Shown: positions 35,701-46,188, counted from the stretch's first letter. The stretch: DNA of 64,000 nucleotides from Lytechinus pictus (GCF_037042905.1 NC_087249.1:53970901-54034900), one strand, 5' to 3'. Made by a program: numbers and translations. Notes: generated by a model from the sequence alone, not told the origin.

Positions 35701-36981
35701 AAAGGTCAAGTCCACCCCAGAAAAATTGTTGAATTGCCATCATAACTTTGAAAGTTTATAGATCTAATTCATGAAACTTAGACATAAGAGTAATCAAGTA
35801 TCACTGAACATCCTGTGCGAGTTTCACATGATTAAGGTCAAATGTCATTTAAGGTCAAAGAACTTTGGCCAAGTTGGGGGTATTTGCATGTTGAATTATC
35901 TTCATACCATCATAATTATATATAAGTGTATTGGTCTAGTTCATAAAACCAAATATCACTGAACATCTTGTGCGAGTTTCAGGTCACATGACCAAGGTCA
36001 AAAGTCAATGGACTTTGGCCATGTTGGGGGTATTTGTTGAATTACTATCATAATTCTGTATATGAAACATCCCGTCTGAGTTTCAGGTCAAATGACCATG
36101 GTCAAATGTCATTTAAGGTCAATGAACCTTGGCCATGTTGGGGGTATTTGTTGAATTATCATCATACCATCATATATATAAGTGTTGGTCCAGTTCATAA
36201 AACGTGGACATAAGAGTAACCAAATATCACTGAACATCTTGTGCGAGTTTCAGGTCACATGACCAAGGTCAAAGGTCAATGGACTTTGGCCATGTTGGGG
36301 GTATTTGTTGAATTACCATCATAATTCTGTATATGAAACATCCCGTCCGAGTTTCAGGTCAAATGACCAAGGTCAAATGTCATTTAAGGTCAATGAACTT
36401 TGGCGATGTTTGGGGGTATTTGTTGAATTATCATCATACCATCATATATAAGTGTATTGGTCTAGTTCATAAAACGTGGACATAAGAGTAACCAAGTATC
36501 ACTGAACATCTTGTGCGAGTTTCAGGTCACATGACCAAGGTCAAAGGTCAATGGACTTTGGCCATGTTGGGGGTATTTGTTGAATTACCATCATAATTCT
36601 GTAATTATATTGGTCTAGTTCATAAAACTTGGACATAAGAGTCATCAAGTATCACTGAACATCTCATGCGAGTTTCAGGTCACATGACCAAAGTAAAAGG
36701 TCATTTAAGGTCATTGAAATTGGGCCTTTTTTAGAGGTAATTATTAGATCGCTGCCATAACTTTTAAAGTTCATAGATATAGTGTATAAAATGTGGATAT
36801 AGGGGTAATCAAGTATCATTGACAAGTTTTAGGTCACATGATCAAGGTCAAATGTCAATGAACGTGGTACCATTATATGAATGGTGTATTTTATGAATAA
36901 TTCTTTTATAGTAGTTTTCAAAGTCAGCAGTGCTGCTATATTGAATCGCGTGATGCAGGTGAGACTGCCAGAAGCGTTCCA
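35701..36981 (-). mobile_element. ~160-bp repeat element (copy 4, right end missing), just upstream of the RING gene
   Basis: A 27-bp piece of the AAGTCCACCC MITE is fused to a run of head-to-tail units containing AGTTTCAGGTCACATGACC, AAGGTCAAAGGTCA, TGGACTTTGGCCATGTTGGG and TATTTGTTGAATTA. It ends with GCAGGTGAGACTGCCAGAAG then CGTTCCA, the family's standard outer end. Copies of the exact 13-mer AGGTCAAAGGTCA sit near 36265 and 36538. Confidence 0.8.
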
Positions 36982-37087
36982 TATGTTGCAGTTATGTATC
37001 CATTTTTGCCTATTTTGCTTTGACACAGAAACACCTAAATCGGAGAGAAACCGAGCCTCTAGCTGTTTCGGCCGCTGATATCTCAAA
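36982..37087 (+). promoter_or_regulatory. Short 5' flank / likely 5' UTR of the RING gene
   Basis: Only 106 bp of non-repeat sequence separate the ~160-bp repeat element from the ATG. No TATA box is apparent. If the gene is transcribed from nearby, its promoter must include or abut the repeat array with its AGGTCAAAGGTCA sites. This is inference from position. Confidence 0.35.
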
Positions 37088-37825
37088 ATGGCGGTAACCA
37101 TGTATCATCTGGGCGACATTTTGGAAAGAGTTCTTGGATTTCTAGATCAGGAAGTGCCTCCGGTGAGAAGAGCTTTTGTAGTCAAGATTCTGTTCTTTGC
37201 TGGACTGATCTATAGTGTCCTTCAAATGATCTCGCATATTATATTCTTTGGAGTTGTCACCTTAAGAAACGGCGAAATTACCAGCTCAGATCCTAAATCT
37301 AACGTGGAGATGAGTGACTTATATCAACGAATCAAGATTATGGAGAATTCGATGAATTATCGGATGCAGAGTTTGATCACTCAAGTTCAGAGTTTAAGAT
37401 CTGAAATGGAGGATCAAAGTGGTACCAACAGTCCGATGACATTCGATACCCTCTGGAAAATCTGTGCAATTTGTTTTGGCGCGTATATCACCGTTACACA
37501 TCACAATATGAATAGAAAGTTGAACGAACTCTCAAACAAGATGAATACGATGTTGAACATGTCAAGACTCGGACTAGATTATATGTATAAAGACAGACGT
37601 GATCCTGATCCAGATGAAATCCAACTCGGTCTAAATTCAAATACAAGTATCTCTGATGAAAACATGTGCACCATTTGCCAAGATCAAAGGAAGGACTGTG
37701 TATTACTTCCGTGTAGGCATATGTGCACCTGCACGGGATGTGCAAGGGAGATCTGCACAGATTGGGAAAGCAAATGCCCTTTGTGTCGTAGTACAATTTC
37801 AGAATTGATCACTATCTTTAACTGA
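37088..37825 (+). CDS. RING-finger membrane protein (RNF26/IAP-type C3HC4), single exon
   Basis: 245 residues, ATG in a strong context (aaaATGg), TGA stop, no intron. Hydrophobic segments at about 29-55 (AFVVKILFFAGLIYSVLQM onward) and 122-137 suggest two membrane spans, with a heptad-like region between (75-112) and after the second span (140-160). The C-terminal RING is C194-x2-C197-x11-C209-x-H211-x3-C215-x2-C218-x11-C230-x2-C233, with the CxICQDQ and LLPCRH signature seen in RNF26-like and IAP-type E3 ligases. Likely an E3 ubiquitin ligase with the RING facing the cytosol. Shorter than human RNF26 (about 430 aa, more membrane spans), so a precise ortholog is not claimed. An intronless gene could be a retrocopy, but the frame is intact and no poly(A) tract was seen at its end. 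Confidence 0.82.
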   Translation: MAVTMYHLGDILERVLGFLDQEVPPVRRAFVVKILFFAGLIYSVLQMISHIIFFGVVTLRNGEITSSDPKSNVEMSDLYQRIKIMENSMNYRMQSLITQVQSLRSEMEDQSGTNSPMTFDTLWKICAICFGAYITVTHHNMNRKLNELSNKMNTMLNMSRLGLDYMYKDRRDPDPDEIQLGLNSNTSISDENMCTICQDQRKDCVLLPCRHMCTCTGCAREICTDWESKCPLCRSTISELITIFN

Positions 37826-39219
37826 TTACATTTCTCAATCATATTTGTATGATTTGAGGGTTCCATCACGTTTCCAGACTCTAGTATAATAATGATATAA
37901 AGGAGTGTAATCACGACCCGAATCTGGATCACAAACCTGTCATATAGCTGTTGATATGCTAGATAACACATTGTGTTGTATATAGTGACCAAACTAATTT
38001 CTTAATTTTTCTGTTTGATTTTCTACTTTTACCGCCATACGACCAATTCGGGTGTGGTAAAACTTTATCACAGACCGCGAAACCTAATCACTTTTGGGGT
38101 CACGTGGGTCTAGTGTCATCCCACTGAGGAAAAATAGTCCTCCCCTTTATTATTTAAAATATATATATTACTATTCAATTGTTGGACATATATGCATGAA
38201 TATGAATATACACATATATATGTATTACACATTAATGTCGATTTAACTTTATATTCACAAGCATATCATATTTTGATGCATTAGAATGTGACGTCATGAA
38301 TATTTTAATGCGGAGATATACTAGGCAAGGCCCGGTAGCTAGGCAAATAACATTATCCCGCGCACAACATACACAAAACGAAGTCGTCGCAGCCTGTTGA
38401 CTTTTTTGGAAGCTGCACATTAGCATTTGACCGTATGTTTGCAGTTATTATTTACCAGGTATGTTAATTAAATTTTATCTGATGTATAACTTACTTTGCT
38501 GGAATTTATAGGAAGGATCTTGCTACATGAAAATATTCGTATTTCTATGGAATTGTTCATTTCTAGCCTGACAAAGTAGTGTTAGAAACACACACTTTTA
38601 CATTTTGGAGTGTGTCGTTATCTATCCAGTTTATAACTTTGAATCTTGGAACACACATCAATATTCATTATGTACCACAAATTAAACTGCGAAAAATTTC
38701 ATGCAGTTTGCCTTATTTGATTGACGGTGATGATGTTTAATCACTCTGCATTTATTATATGACATGTTTTATTCACCAAATGATGGAATGTATAATTATG
38801 CACATAAGCATGATCTTTGCTTACAATAATTAGATTGATGCTTGGTCTTAAGTATCAGACCCGGTTTGGTTGTGCAAAATTATTATTTTTTTTTTTTTTG
38901 TTTTTAAGTAACGATTTATATGATGAAATACATAGTATAGATAACGGATCTATTCCTTTTTGTAGCCGCTGATATAGAGGCTGTTGTATATTCATGGCTG
39001 CTGAGCATGGGCGCAGCTGACCAGGAGACATATTGCCTGGGCAATTATTAGACTAGAATGAGTTATTTAACCTATAGTGATTTATGCCAAATTCTAGCAT
39101 ATAACCATCGGAGTCAGAAATACTTTGATATCATAATTTCATGTGTTTTTTTCCTTTCCGGAAAATTATGTATAATATTATATGATAATGTATATTGTAA
39201 TACAACAATTTATAATATG
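37826..39219. other. Non-coding stretch between RING gene and LTR element
   Basis: RING-gene 3' flank and AT-rich sequence, with a T run at 38887-38898. No further gene supported. Confidence 0.5.
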
Positions 39220-39819
39220 TGTGACGAAGTAGTCCTCACAGTAAAACTATATTCTTTCTAAATGATAGGTGTGTACCTAAGATTAAAGAATGCATGTGAA
39301 AGTCCTAATAGTATATACAGTAACCCATTTCACATGCCAGAATTTACGTTCTTGTCCTTGATACGTCAAGGGAGGGATAAACATTCATTACCCCTGTCTG
39401 GAAAAACACAGTTTATGTAAGAAAGTACTAAACTGCCATTGGTCAGAAAGAGTTTCTCTTTACAAAACTTTAGTTCATTTCCAGACACTTATGCAAGATA
39501 GCCCTATAGTATCATTGGCCAAAAGTGGTTATTCTTTGTAACTCTTTATATCCATCTCCAGACAAGGAACAACTTAACTTATGTAAGGGACTCCTATGAT
39601 GTGATTGGTCCAAAGAAGTTTCGTTATGTATTTCTTTAAAGGCACATCCAAATGCTTATGTAAGGCGGTAGTGGGAGATGATTGGTTCCAAGTAGTTTCT
39701 CTATGTATCCCTTTATCTCCACCCCAAGCTAAGGAATATTATAACTTATATAAGTCAGTCCTGAGCCTTGATTGGCTAGAGTAGTTTATGTAATTTCAGA
39801 CAAGGAGAAACATAGGGTA

Positions 39820-40744
39820 CATTACGAAAATACCCCATTTGAGGCGTCACCGCAGTTCGGATCGCAAACTGCGGTTTTAGACCCCATTTTTCATTTGAAA
39901 CTCTCATTTTTCATTTGAACATTTCCAAGCCCAGATAAACCCATCTTGGCCAGGTAATCCCCGTTGTTTAAATTTCACCTCCACAGGCCAGTAAAGCCAA
40001 GGACGAAATGATAAACAACAGCTGTGCTATTACGTAAGACTTCTCTGCCTGTAGAAGGACCTTCGGAATGAAATTATTGTATTCGATATTTAATCACGTT
40101 TTCAAAGGCATATTGTATTCAGACATCCAATATTAGTCCTTTTTCAATTTTCGAATGAAGAAAATCGACCTCGAAATAAGGAAAATAAGCGAATGAAAAT
40201 TACGGTATGCTTTGCATGCAGGGACCGCCCTCAGCGCTGCGATGCATCCCATAGTTTCTGTCCGTCTAGCAAGAAAATATGGGATGCATGCCGTTTACTC
40301 GCGCATTGATACAGTCCTAACGTTCGGAAAAAAAAAAACAGCCAGACAAAGAAAGAAAGAAGGAAAGGAAAGGAAGGAAAGGAAGGAAGGAAGGAAGGAA
40401 GGAAGGAAGGAAGGAAGGAAGGAAGGAAGGAAGGAAGGAAGGAAGGAAGGAAGGAAGGAAGGAAGGAAGGAAGGAAGGAAGGAAGGAAGGAAGGAAGGAA
40501 GGAGGGAGGGAGAAAGTTGCACTTCACCGCGTGTATACACGGAACTCCATAGCAGGCTCTTAGACACGTTGCAATCCATCGTGTGTGGCCCCCTGCTGTG
40601 ACTGTATGTGCTGGGCTGTCGTGTTATCTTCGGACCGAGGTCAAGAAACAGGTGTTTTGATACTTAAATTATAGTACTTGGAGAAGAGAATTGGTGAAAA
40701 GGAAACTGGGGTATAGTGTTCTCAAATGGAGGTTTTTCGTCATG
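39820..40744. mobile_element. Insertion in the 5' LTR with ~24-bp terminal inverted repeats
   Basis: Absent from the 3' LTR, where GGGTA runs directly into GAGAATTC. The insert begins CATTACGAAAATACCCCATT and ends with the approximate inverse (AAATGGAGGTTTTTCGTCATG). No target duplication is evident. It contains the GGAA microsatellite and a short inverted pair GCATCCCATA / TATGGGATGC. Confidence 0.8.
40356..40512. repeat. (GGAA)n microsatellite
   Basis: About 35 or more GGAA units in a row with minor variants at the edges (GGAAA at the left, GGGA at the right). The open frames of Lys-Glu-Gly repeats across it are artefacts. Confidence 0.97.
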
Positions 40745-41056
40745 GAGAATTCTCTATATATTCATTTATATATTTTTATGTAACAGTGGGTTACATTTAT
40801 GTAACGGTACGTTATAAGTAGTGGAAGAAAAGTGACTTTTAGTCAGAAGATAGTATAGCTACGAAAGAGAGGGAGACGTATGTCTCAGAGCTGGTATTTT
40901 ATTGCGCTTGTGTTGAAATATGTACACATGTGTGTTGAAGATTCATCTTGAAGTCTTGAACCTGTAATAAAATCAACTTCTTCTCGCAAGCTTTTAGTCA
41001 CGGGTATTTCTTTGCGTCAAGGCGAGAATATACTTCAGCTTGGTTTCGTGACATTT

Positions 41057-41072
41057 TGGTGGCAGCGGTGGT
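41057..41072 (+). other. Probable primer-binding site
   Basis: TGGTGGCAGCGGTGG lies 3 bp after the 5' LTR and starts with TGG, as expected for pairing with a tRNA 3' CCA end. The priming tRNA was not identified. Confidence 0.55.
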
Positions 41073-41711
41073 ATCGAAAAATTTCCCACAGAACAGTTTC
41101 GTCGAAAAGACTGATTAAAAGGCAGTGCCAATAGCTAACGGATCTGGTAGGCCAACGTTCGGTGACGGCGAGTAATTAGAAACAAAGATTGTGAGAACGA
41201 GAATTGCTCACAGGAATTCGATACTACGAACTGGTAAAAATCGGCAGCAAAGATAATTAGTTCAGCAAACTGAAAAGCTTCTATTCAGTGCAGCATCCAA
41301 CAGGCTTATACTACAGTTATTTGCAAAGCCTATTCAAAGACGCTTTAGCAGAGTTAACAGATTTACAAAGGTCTGGAATGAGAACTTGGTTGTCTGGTGC
41401 TATCCAACAAATGAGAGCAGTAAGCTAACAAGTAGCAGTTAAAGGGCTTCTGGAGAAAGCAGACCTGGATGAGAAAGCACAACTGGGAGTGGAAGCAAGA
41501 CTAACTGTAGAGGCTCGCAAAAAGGCTGACTGAGGGCAGACGGTTGCTGGACAGATCAAGACGGAGCTTCCAGTCCAAAAGAGTCAAGGCCAATTCAGGA
41601 CACTGGAAGAAAGGGTAAGTGAGCAGTGAGCAAGGCAGAGTTAGGCATCATAAAGATATTATTAGATGATTATTTGAAATATTACATGGTGATTATTTCA
41701 TTTAGATTACA
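41073..41711 (+). other. Untranslated leader of the LTR element
   Basis: About 640 bp between the primer-binding site and the gag ATG. No conserved ORF seen. Confidence 0.6.
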
Positions 41712-42470
41712 ATGATGAGTGATGTATCTAATTTAGCGCAGCTAAAGGTTAAAAGATTAAGAGAAATGTGTGAAGAACGGGGGTTGCCTTTTGAAGGTTT
41801 GAATAAGGATGGATTAGTAAGGGCACTCAGTGAAGATGTGTCAGATTCTAACCCCCTCAATATTGAAGACAATGATACTAGTGCAGCTAAGCCTAGTGAG
41901 ACTAATGGGGATGAAGATCCCCGAGGTAGCGTACCTCAAAACCAAGGCAATGAAACAATAATGATGATGAAAATGATGATGGAAATGCAAGCAAAGACGA
42001 TAGAAGCGCTAAATTTGCAGGGGCAGCGCGAAAGAGGAAATGCGCAACATATGGGGGTCAAGCCAACGCTACCCAAATTTGTCGAAGGGGAAGATATTGA
42101 TGTTTTTCTTCGTACATTTGACAATTTGGCTAAATTATATCAGTGGCCAGAGGAAATTTGGGCATGTCAATTAGTCCCACTACTCTCAGGTAAGGCAATT
42201 AGAGAGGCATACACCAGGGTATCCCCTGATTACGTAGGTAATTATAATGTAGTGAAGGAGGCAATTTTGAGAAGGTATGACCTCACTGCCGAGGCATACA
42301 GGGTAAAATTTAGGGATCACTACGTTAAGAGGGACGAGACGTACTTAGAATACTCAGTACAGTTGACCGACTTGTTTAGTAGGTGGCTAGAGGGTGCAAA
42401 TGCCGCCTGGGATCTAAATAGGCTAAAACAAGAGATCCTTAAAGAGCAGATGCTCACAAAGGTCCCCTAG
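41712..42470 (+). CDS. Gag-like protein of the Gmr1-like element, frame ends early
   Basis: 252 residues. Residues about 8-42 (LKVKRLREMCEERGLPFEGL, then NKDGLVRAL) look like a SAP-type motif, followed by an acidic linker, a Met-rich helix (TIMMMKMMMEMQAKTIEAL) and a retrotransposon capsid region (PKFVEGEDIDVFLRTFDNLA, then YQWPEEIWACQLVPLLSGKA). The frame stops at CCC TAG in the middle of the capsid C-terminal domain; its expected continuation (DLKVWLLDHEPDTLEEMARL) is read in the +1 frame and belongs to the next ORF. Either a 1-base indel or recoding. Nucleic-acid-binding and particle-forming role inferred from the family. Confidence 0.85.
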   Translation: MMSDVSNLAQLKVKRLREMCEERGLPFEGLNKDGLVRALSEDVSDSNPLNIEDNDTSAAKPSETNGDEDPRGSVPQNQGNETIMMMKMMMEMQAKTIEALNLQGQRERGNAQHMGVKPTLPKFVEGEDIDVFLRTFDNLAKLYQWPEEIWACQLVPLLSGKAIREAYTRVSPDYVGNYNVVKEAILRRYDLTAEAYRVKFRDHYVKRDETYLEYSVQLTDLFSRWLEGANAAWDLNRLKQEILKEQMLTKVP

Positions 42471-42492
42471 CTATGATCTAAAGGTATGGTTA

Positions 42493-45400
42493 TTGGACCA
42501 CGAACCAGATACTCTAGAAGAGATGGCCAGGCTCGCTGATCAATATATGACTAGTCGAAAGACTAAGTCAGGAGGGGGAAAACCAGGGGGTTATAGCCCA
42601 ATGAGAAATGTGGGAGCTGCCCAGCAAATTGGTGGAAGGGAGGATCGGTCCCAATATTCTAGTAATGGGAGAGGAGATAGGGCCAATCAAAACAAGAGAT
42701 ATACCCAAGGTAATAATAGGCCCCAAAGATGTTACAAATGTGATAAATTATATCACATTGCTGTAAATTGTCCTAACAAGCCCAGTGATTCGCGAGAAAG
42801 AAATGAGAAAAATCAGAGAACATATCTGTGTAGGACTCGGACAGTAGAAAGGGAAACCCATAGCGGGTTAAGAAATTACATGAGTAAGGCTATGTTAGGA
42901 GGCAGGGAAATAGAGTTGCTGAGAGATTGCGGCTGCACACACTCATTAGCTCGGACGGATTTGGTGGATCCCAATCTGGTCATACCTGGGGAAACACTTG
43001 AGATAAAGGGACTTCTGGCTGGAACAGTGGTTTCCGTTGCCAGAGTATATCTCATTAGCAAGCCCTATGGTATAGCTGGATGGGTTAAAGTAGGATTACT
43101 AGATGTCCTACCAGTTGACCTAATACTGGGTAATGAGCTAGTTGATGATGTAGAATTGGTCATCCCTCAGGCAACTAATCAGGCTGCGAGTTTAGTCGTA
43201 ACTCGTAGTAAGACTAGAGAAGAAAGCGCAAAGGCAGCTAAACAGGAGGAAGAAATTAACAAGTTAGGAACAAAGACTACCAATTTGTTTGAGAAAGAGG
43301 AGGCTAACAATGAGAAGGGGCAAGGTAACAAAAGGGATGAAAAGGGTGGAGAGATAGATTCTGGTGAGGGTAGTGAAAGTGAAGAAAACATAGTAGACAA
43401 AGATCTCCCTTTTCCAAGTCCACAGATTAACTGTCTAGACGTAGAAAGGAGTAAACTCATTGAAGCTCAACAGGAGGATGAATCCCTAAAATCTACATGG
43501 GAGAAAACAGTAGATGAGGAAGAAACAGAGCAGAGTAGAAATTGTTTCTATATTAGTGATGGGGTCCTAATGCAAAAGTGGGCAAGTAGAAATACAAACG
43601 AGGAGGAAGTCCATAGGCAAGTAGTTGTCCCAAGAAAGTTTAGGATGAAACTTCTGGAAATAGCCCATGACAACTTAACGGGTGGACACTTAGGGGTAAA
43701 GAAAACACAACAGAGGCTGTTGCAAAATTTCTACTGGCCAGGATTATTCCAAGATGTAGCGGAATATTGCAAAACGTGTGGGCCATGTCAGAAATGTGTA
43801 GGGCAATCAAAACGAGGGAAAGCTAAACTTGTCTCTGTACCAGTAATTGGGCCCCCTTTCCGCAAGGTAGCTATGGATATAGTTGGCCCCCTTCCTCGAA
43901 CCAAAAAGGGAAATAGATTCATCTTAGTGGTGTGCGATTATTCAACAAGATACCCCGAAGCTGTCCCTCTCTCTTCAATCGAGGCTGAAAAAGTAGCAGA
44001 TGAGTCGGTAAAGATATTCAGTAGGGTTGGGATTCCAGAGGAGATTCTCTCTGAACAGGGAGCTAATTTCATGTCCCATTTGATGAAACAACTGTGTGCT
44101 AGTCTCGGAATTAAGCAAATGAGGACAAGCCCTTACCATCCCCAGGCAAATGGACTAGTTGAACGATTCAATGCCTCCCTCAAGAATATGTTAAAACCAT
44201 ACTGTCTAGAGAGGGATGCAACATGGGATGACCTCATCCCCTTCATGCTTTTTGCATACCGGGAAGTCCCACAAGAATCAACAGGATCCTCCCCCTTTGA
44301 GTTACTATATGGGCACAGAGTTAGGGGTCCCCTTGATGTAGTACGAGAAACATGGACGGGAGAGATACCTGGAAATGAAGGTATTGTTTCATACGTGTTA
44401 GATATGAGAGAAAGGCTAGGGGAAATGACAAAAGCAGCTCAAATAAATCTATCTGAAGCTCAAACCAGACAGAAAGTATGGAATGACATGAAAGCGCGAG
44501 TACAAGAGATAGAGGTAGATCAACAAGTACTAGTGTTGCTTCCAACTTCTAACAATAAGTTGATAGCAAAATGGCAGGGCCCCTATCGGGTGATACAGAA
44601 AATAAGTGATGTAAACTATGCAGTAGAAATGGGGGACAAAAGAAAGAAACACAGGGTCTTCCATGTAAACATGCTGAGACCATGGAGGGACAGACAGGAC
44701 TTAGTCTTGTTCGCAGACATAGTTGATAGTGAAGAAGATGAAGATTTGGAAACCTTTGTCGAACCACTGACTTATGACCCCAATCCAAGCGAGGTAGAAA
44801 TACCTGACCACCTGGCTGCTGAACAGTCTGAACAATTGTCGGTCATACTAGATGAGTATTCAGACATACTAAGTGAAAGACCAGGGAGGACTGACGTTAC
44901 AGAGCATGATCTGAAGACTAGTACTGACAGACCAATTAGACAAAAGGCGTATCGCATCCCCCACACAATCAAGAATAAAGTTAAGGATGAACTTAAGGAA
45001 ATGTTAGAGGCAGGAATTATCACAGAGTCAGATTCACCTTATGCGAGTCCACTAGTGATTGTGAAAAAGAAGGATGGAGCACTGAGATTATGCGTTGATT
45101 ATCGTAAGCTTAATGAAGTAACCGAATTCGATGCATATCCAATGCCTAATATAGAAGAGATTATTGATCAATTAGGACAGGCTAAGTACATAACCACCAT
45201 GGACTTGACAAAGGGGTATTGGCAGGTCCCTCTAACTGCTGCAGCTAGCAAAAAGTCTGCATTCATCACCCCTTTTGGTCTTTACCAATTTCAGGTGATG
45301 CCATTTGGAATGCAAGGCGCGCCCGCCACTTTCCAGCGATTGATTGATAGGGTATTGCGCGTCGCCAGTGATTATGCTACTGCGTACATTGATGATATCA

Positions 45401-46188
45401 TTGTATTTAGTAAAACATGGAAGGAGCATCTGACACATCTACGAGAAGTTCTAGATAGGTTGAGAGATGCTGGTCTGACAGTAAAGCCCAGCAAGTGCAA
45501 ATTTGCACGACAAGAAGTGTTGTACTTGGGATTTGTTTTGGGAGGGGGCAGTGTAAGACCAGAACCAGCTAAGATAGAAGCTGTGGTGAATTCTGCACAG
45601 CCAGTCACAAAGACAGATGTTAGGGCATTTCTAGGGCTTACTGGATATTATAGGAAATTCATTCCTAATTATAGTAAGGTGGCAACCCCTCTCACAGATC
45701 TTACAAAGAAATCTGAACCAAGACTAGTAAAATGGAATGATAAATGCACACAGGCATTTCAGACACTAAAGCTAGCATTGACACAAGCTCCTGTGCTCAG
45801 GAACCCAGATTTTGATAAGGAATTCATTGTCCAAGTAGATGCATCTGACCCCGGCATTGGGGCAGTCTTGAGTCAGAAAAATGATGAAGGCGAAGATCAT
45901 CCCATTGCATACATCAGTAGAAAACTTCTACCAAGAGAAGTTAAATATGCCATTGTGGAAAAAGAGTGCATGGCGATAGTGTGGAGTGTACGCAAATTCC
46001 AACCATACCTTTTTGGTAGACAGTTTGTGGTTCAAACTGATCACAATCCACTTAGATGGCTACAGCAAATGAAAAATGATAATGCTAGGCTAATGAGATG
46101 GAGTCTAGCACTCCAAGCCTATCCAATGAAAATTGAGCACAGGAGTGGAGCAAAGAATGGTAATGCTGATGGCCTATCTCGCATGTAA
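42493..46188 (+). CDS. Pol polyprotein: zinc knuckle, protease, integrase, reverse transcriptase, RNase H
   Basis: About 1231 residues, open in this frame from at least 42451; no ATG decides the start, since the frame enters from the gag region. Order: CCHC knuckle C80-x2-C83-x4-H88-x4-C93; aspartic protease region around LLRDCGCTHS (145-155), where the normal D-S/T-G is D-C-G; integrase HHCC (H392, H399, then CKTCGPCQKC); integrase core D462 (MDIVG), E521 in LSEQGANF where an Asp is expected, and E557 (NGLVERF), with the canonical 35-residue last spacing; GPYRVI module near 697; reverse transcriptase with Y965-I-D-D968 (TAYIDDIIVFS); RNase H from D1116 (VDAS) to the final NADGLSRM. Integrase lies upstream of RT. 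Two altered catalytic motifs suggest this copy cannot mobilise itself. Confidence 0.92.
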   Translation: MDHEPDTLEEMARLADQYMTSRKTKSGGGKPGGYSPMRNVGAAQQIGGREDRSQYSSNGRGDRANQNKRYTQGNNRPQRCYKCDKLYHIAVNCPNKPSDSRERNEKNQRTYLCRTRTVERETHSGLRNYMSKAMLGGREIELLRDCGCTHSLARTDLVDPNLVIPGETLEIKGLLAGTVVSVARVYLISKPYGIAGWVKVGLLDVLPVDLILGNELVDDVELVIPQATNQAASLVVTRSKTREESAKAAKQEEEINKLGTKTTNLFEKEEANNEKGQGNKRDEKGGEIDSGEGSESEENIVDKDLPFPSPQINCLDVERSKLIEAQQEDESLKSTWEKTVDEEETEQSRNCFYISDGVLMQKWASRNTNEEEVHRQVVVPRKFRMKLLEIAHDNLTGGHLGVKKTQQRLLQNFYWPGLFQDVAEYCKTCGPCQKCVGQSKRGKAKLVSVPVIGPPFRKVAMDIVGPLPRTKKGNRFILVVCDYSTRYPEAVPLSSIEAEKVADESVKIFSRVGIPEEILSEQGANFMSHLMKQLCASLGIKQMRTSPYHPQANGLVERFNASLKNMLKPYCLERDATWDDLIPFMLFAYREVPQESTGSSPFELLYGHRVRGPLDVVRETWTGEIPGNEGIVSYVLDMRERLGEMTKAAQINLSEAQTRQKVWNDMKARVQEIEVDQQVLVLLPTSNNKLIAKWQGPYRVIQKISDVNYAVEMGDKRKKHRVFHVNMLRPWRDRQDLVLFADIVDSEEDEDLETFVEPLTYDPNPSEVEIPDHLAAEQSEQLSVILDEYSDILSERPGRTDVTEHDLKTSTDRPIRQKAYRIPHTIKNKVKDELKEMLEAGIITESDSPYASPLVIVKKKDGALRLCVDYRKLNEVTEFDAYPMPNIEEIIDQLGQAKYITTMDLTKGYWQVPLTAAASKKSAFITPFGLYQFQVMPFGMQGAPATFQRLIDRVLRVASDYATAYIDDIIVFSKTWKEHLTHLREVLDRLRDAGLTVKPSKCKFARQEVLYLGFVLGGGSVRPEPAKIEAVVNSAQPVTKTDVRAFLGLTGYYRKFIPNYSKVATPLTDLTKKSEPRLVKWNDKCTQAFQTLKLALTQAPVLRNPDFDKEFIVQVDASDPGIGAVLSQKNDEGEDHPIAYISRKLLPREVKYAIVEKECMAIVWSVRKFQPYLFGRQFVVQTDHNPLRWLQQMKNDNARLMRWSLALQAYPMKIEHRSGAKNGNADGLSRM

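Larger units (their letters stand above)
39220..41053 (+). repeat. 5' LTR (carries a 925-bp insertion)
   Basis: Starts TGTGACGAAGTAGTCCTCAC after ATATG and ends CTTGGTTTCGTGACA. Aligns to 46813-47930 except for 39820-40744. AATAAAATCAACTTCTTCTC at about 40966 is a likely poly(A) signal. Confidence 0.92.

Noticed and set aside
37494-37992. Antisense frames (100 and 102 codons) over the RING gene
   Set aside because: Shadows of the clear sense coding frame, without any recognisable domain.
40212-40601. 129-codon frame rich in Lys-Glu-Gly repeats
   Set aside because: Translation of the (GGAA)n microsatellite inside the LTR insertion; the reverse strand is equally open.
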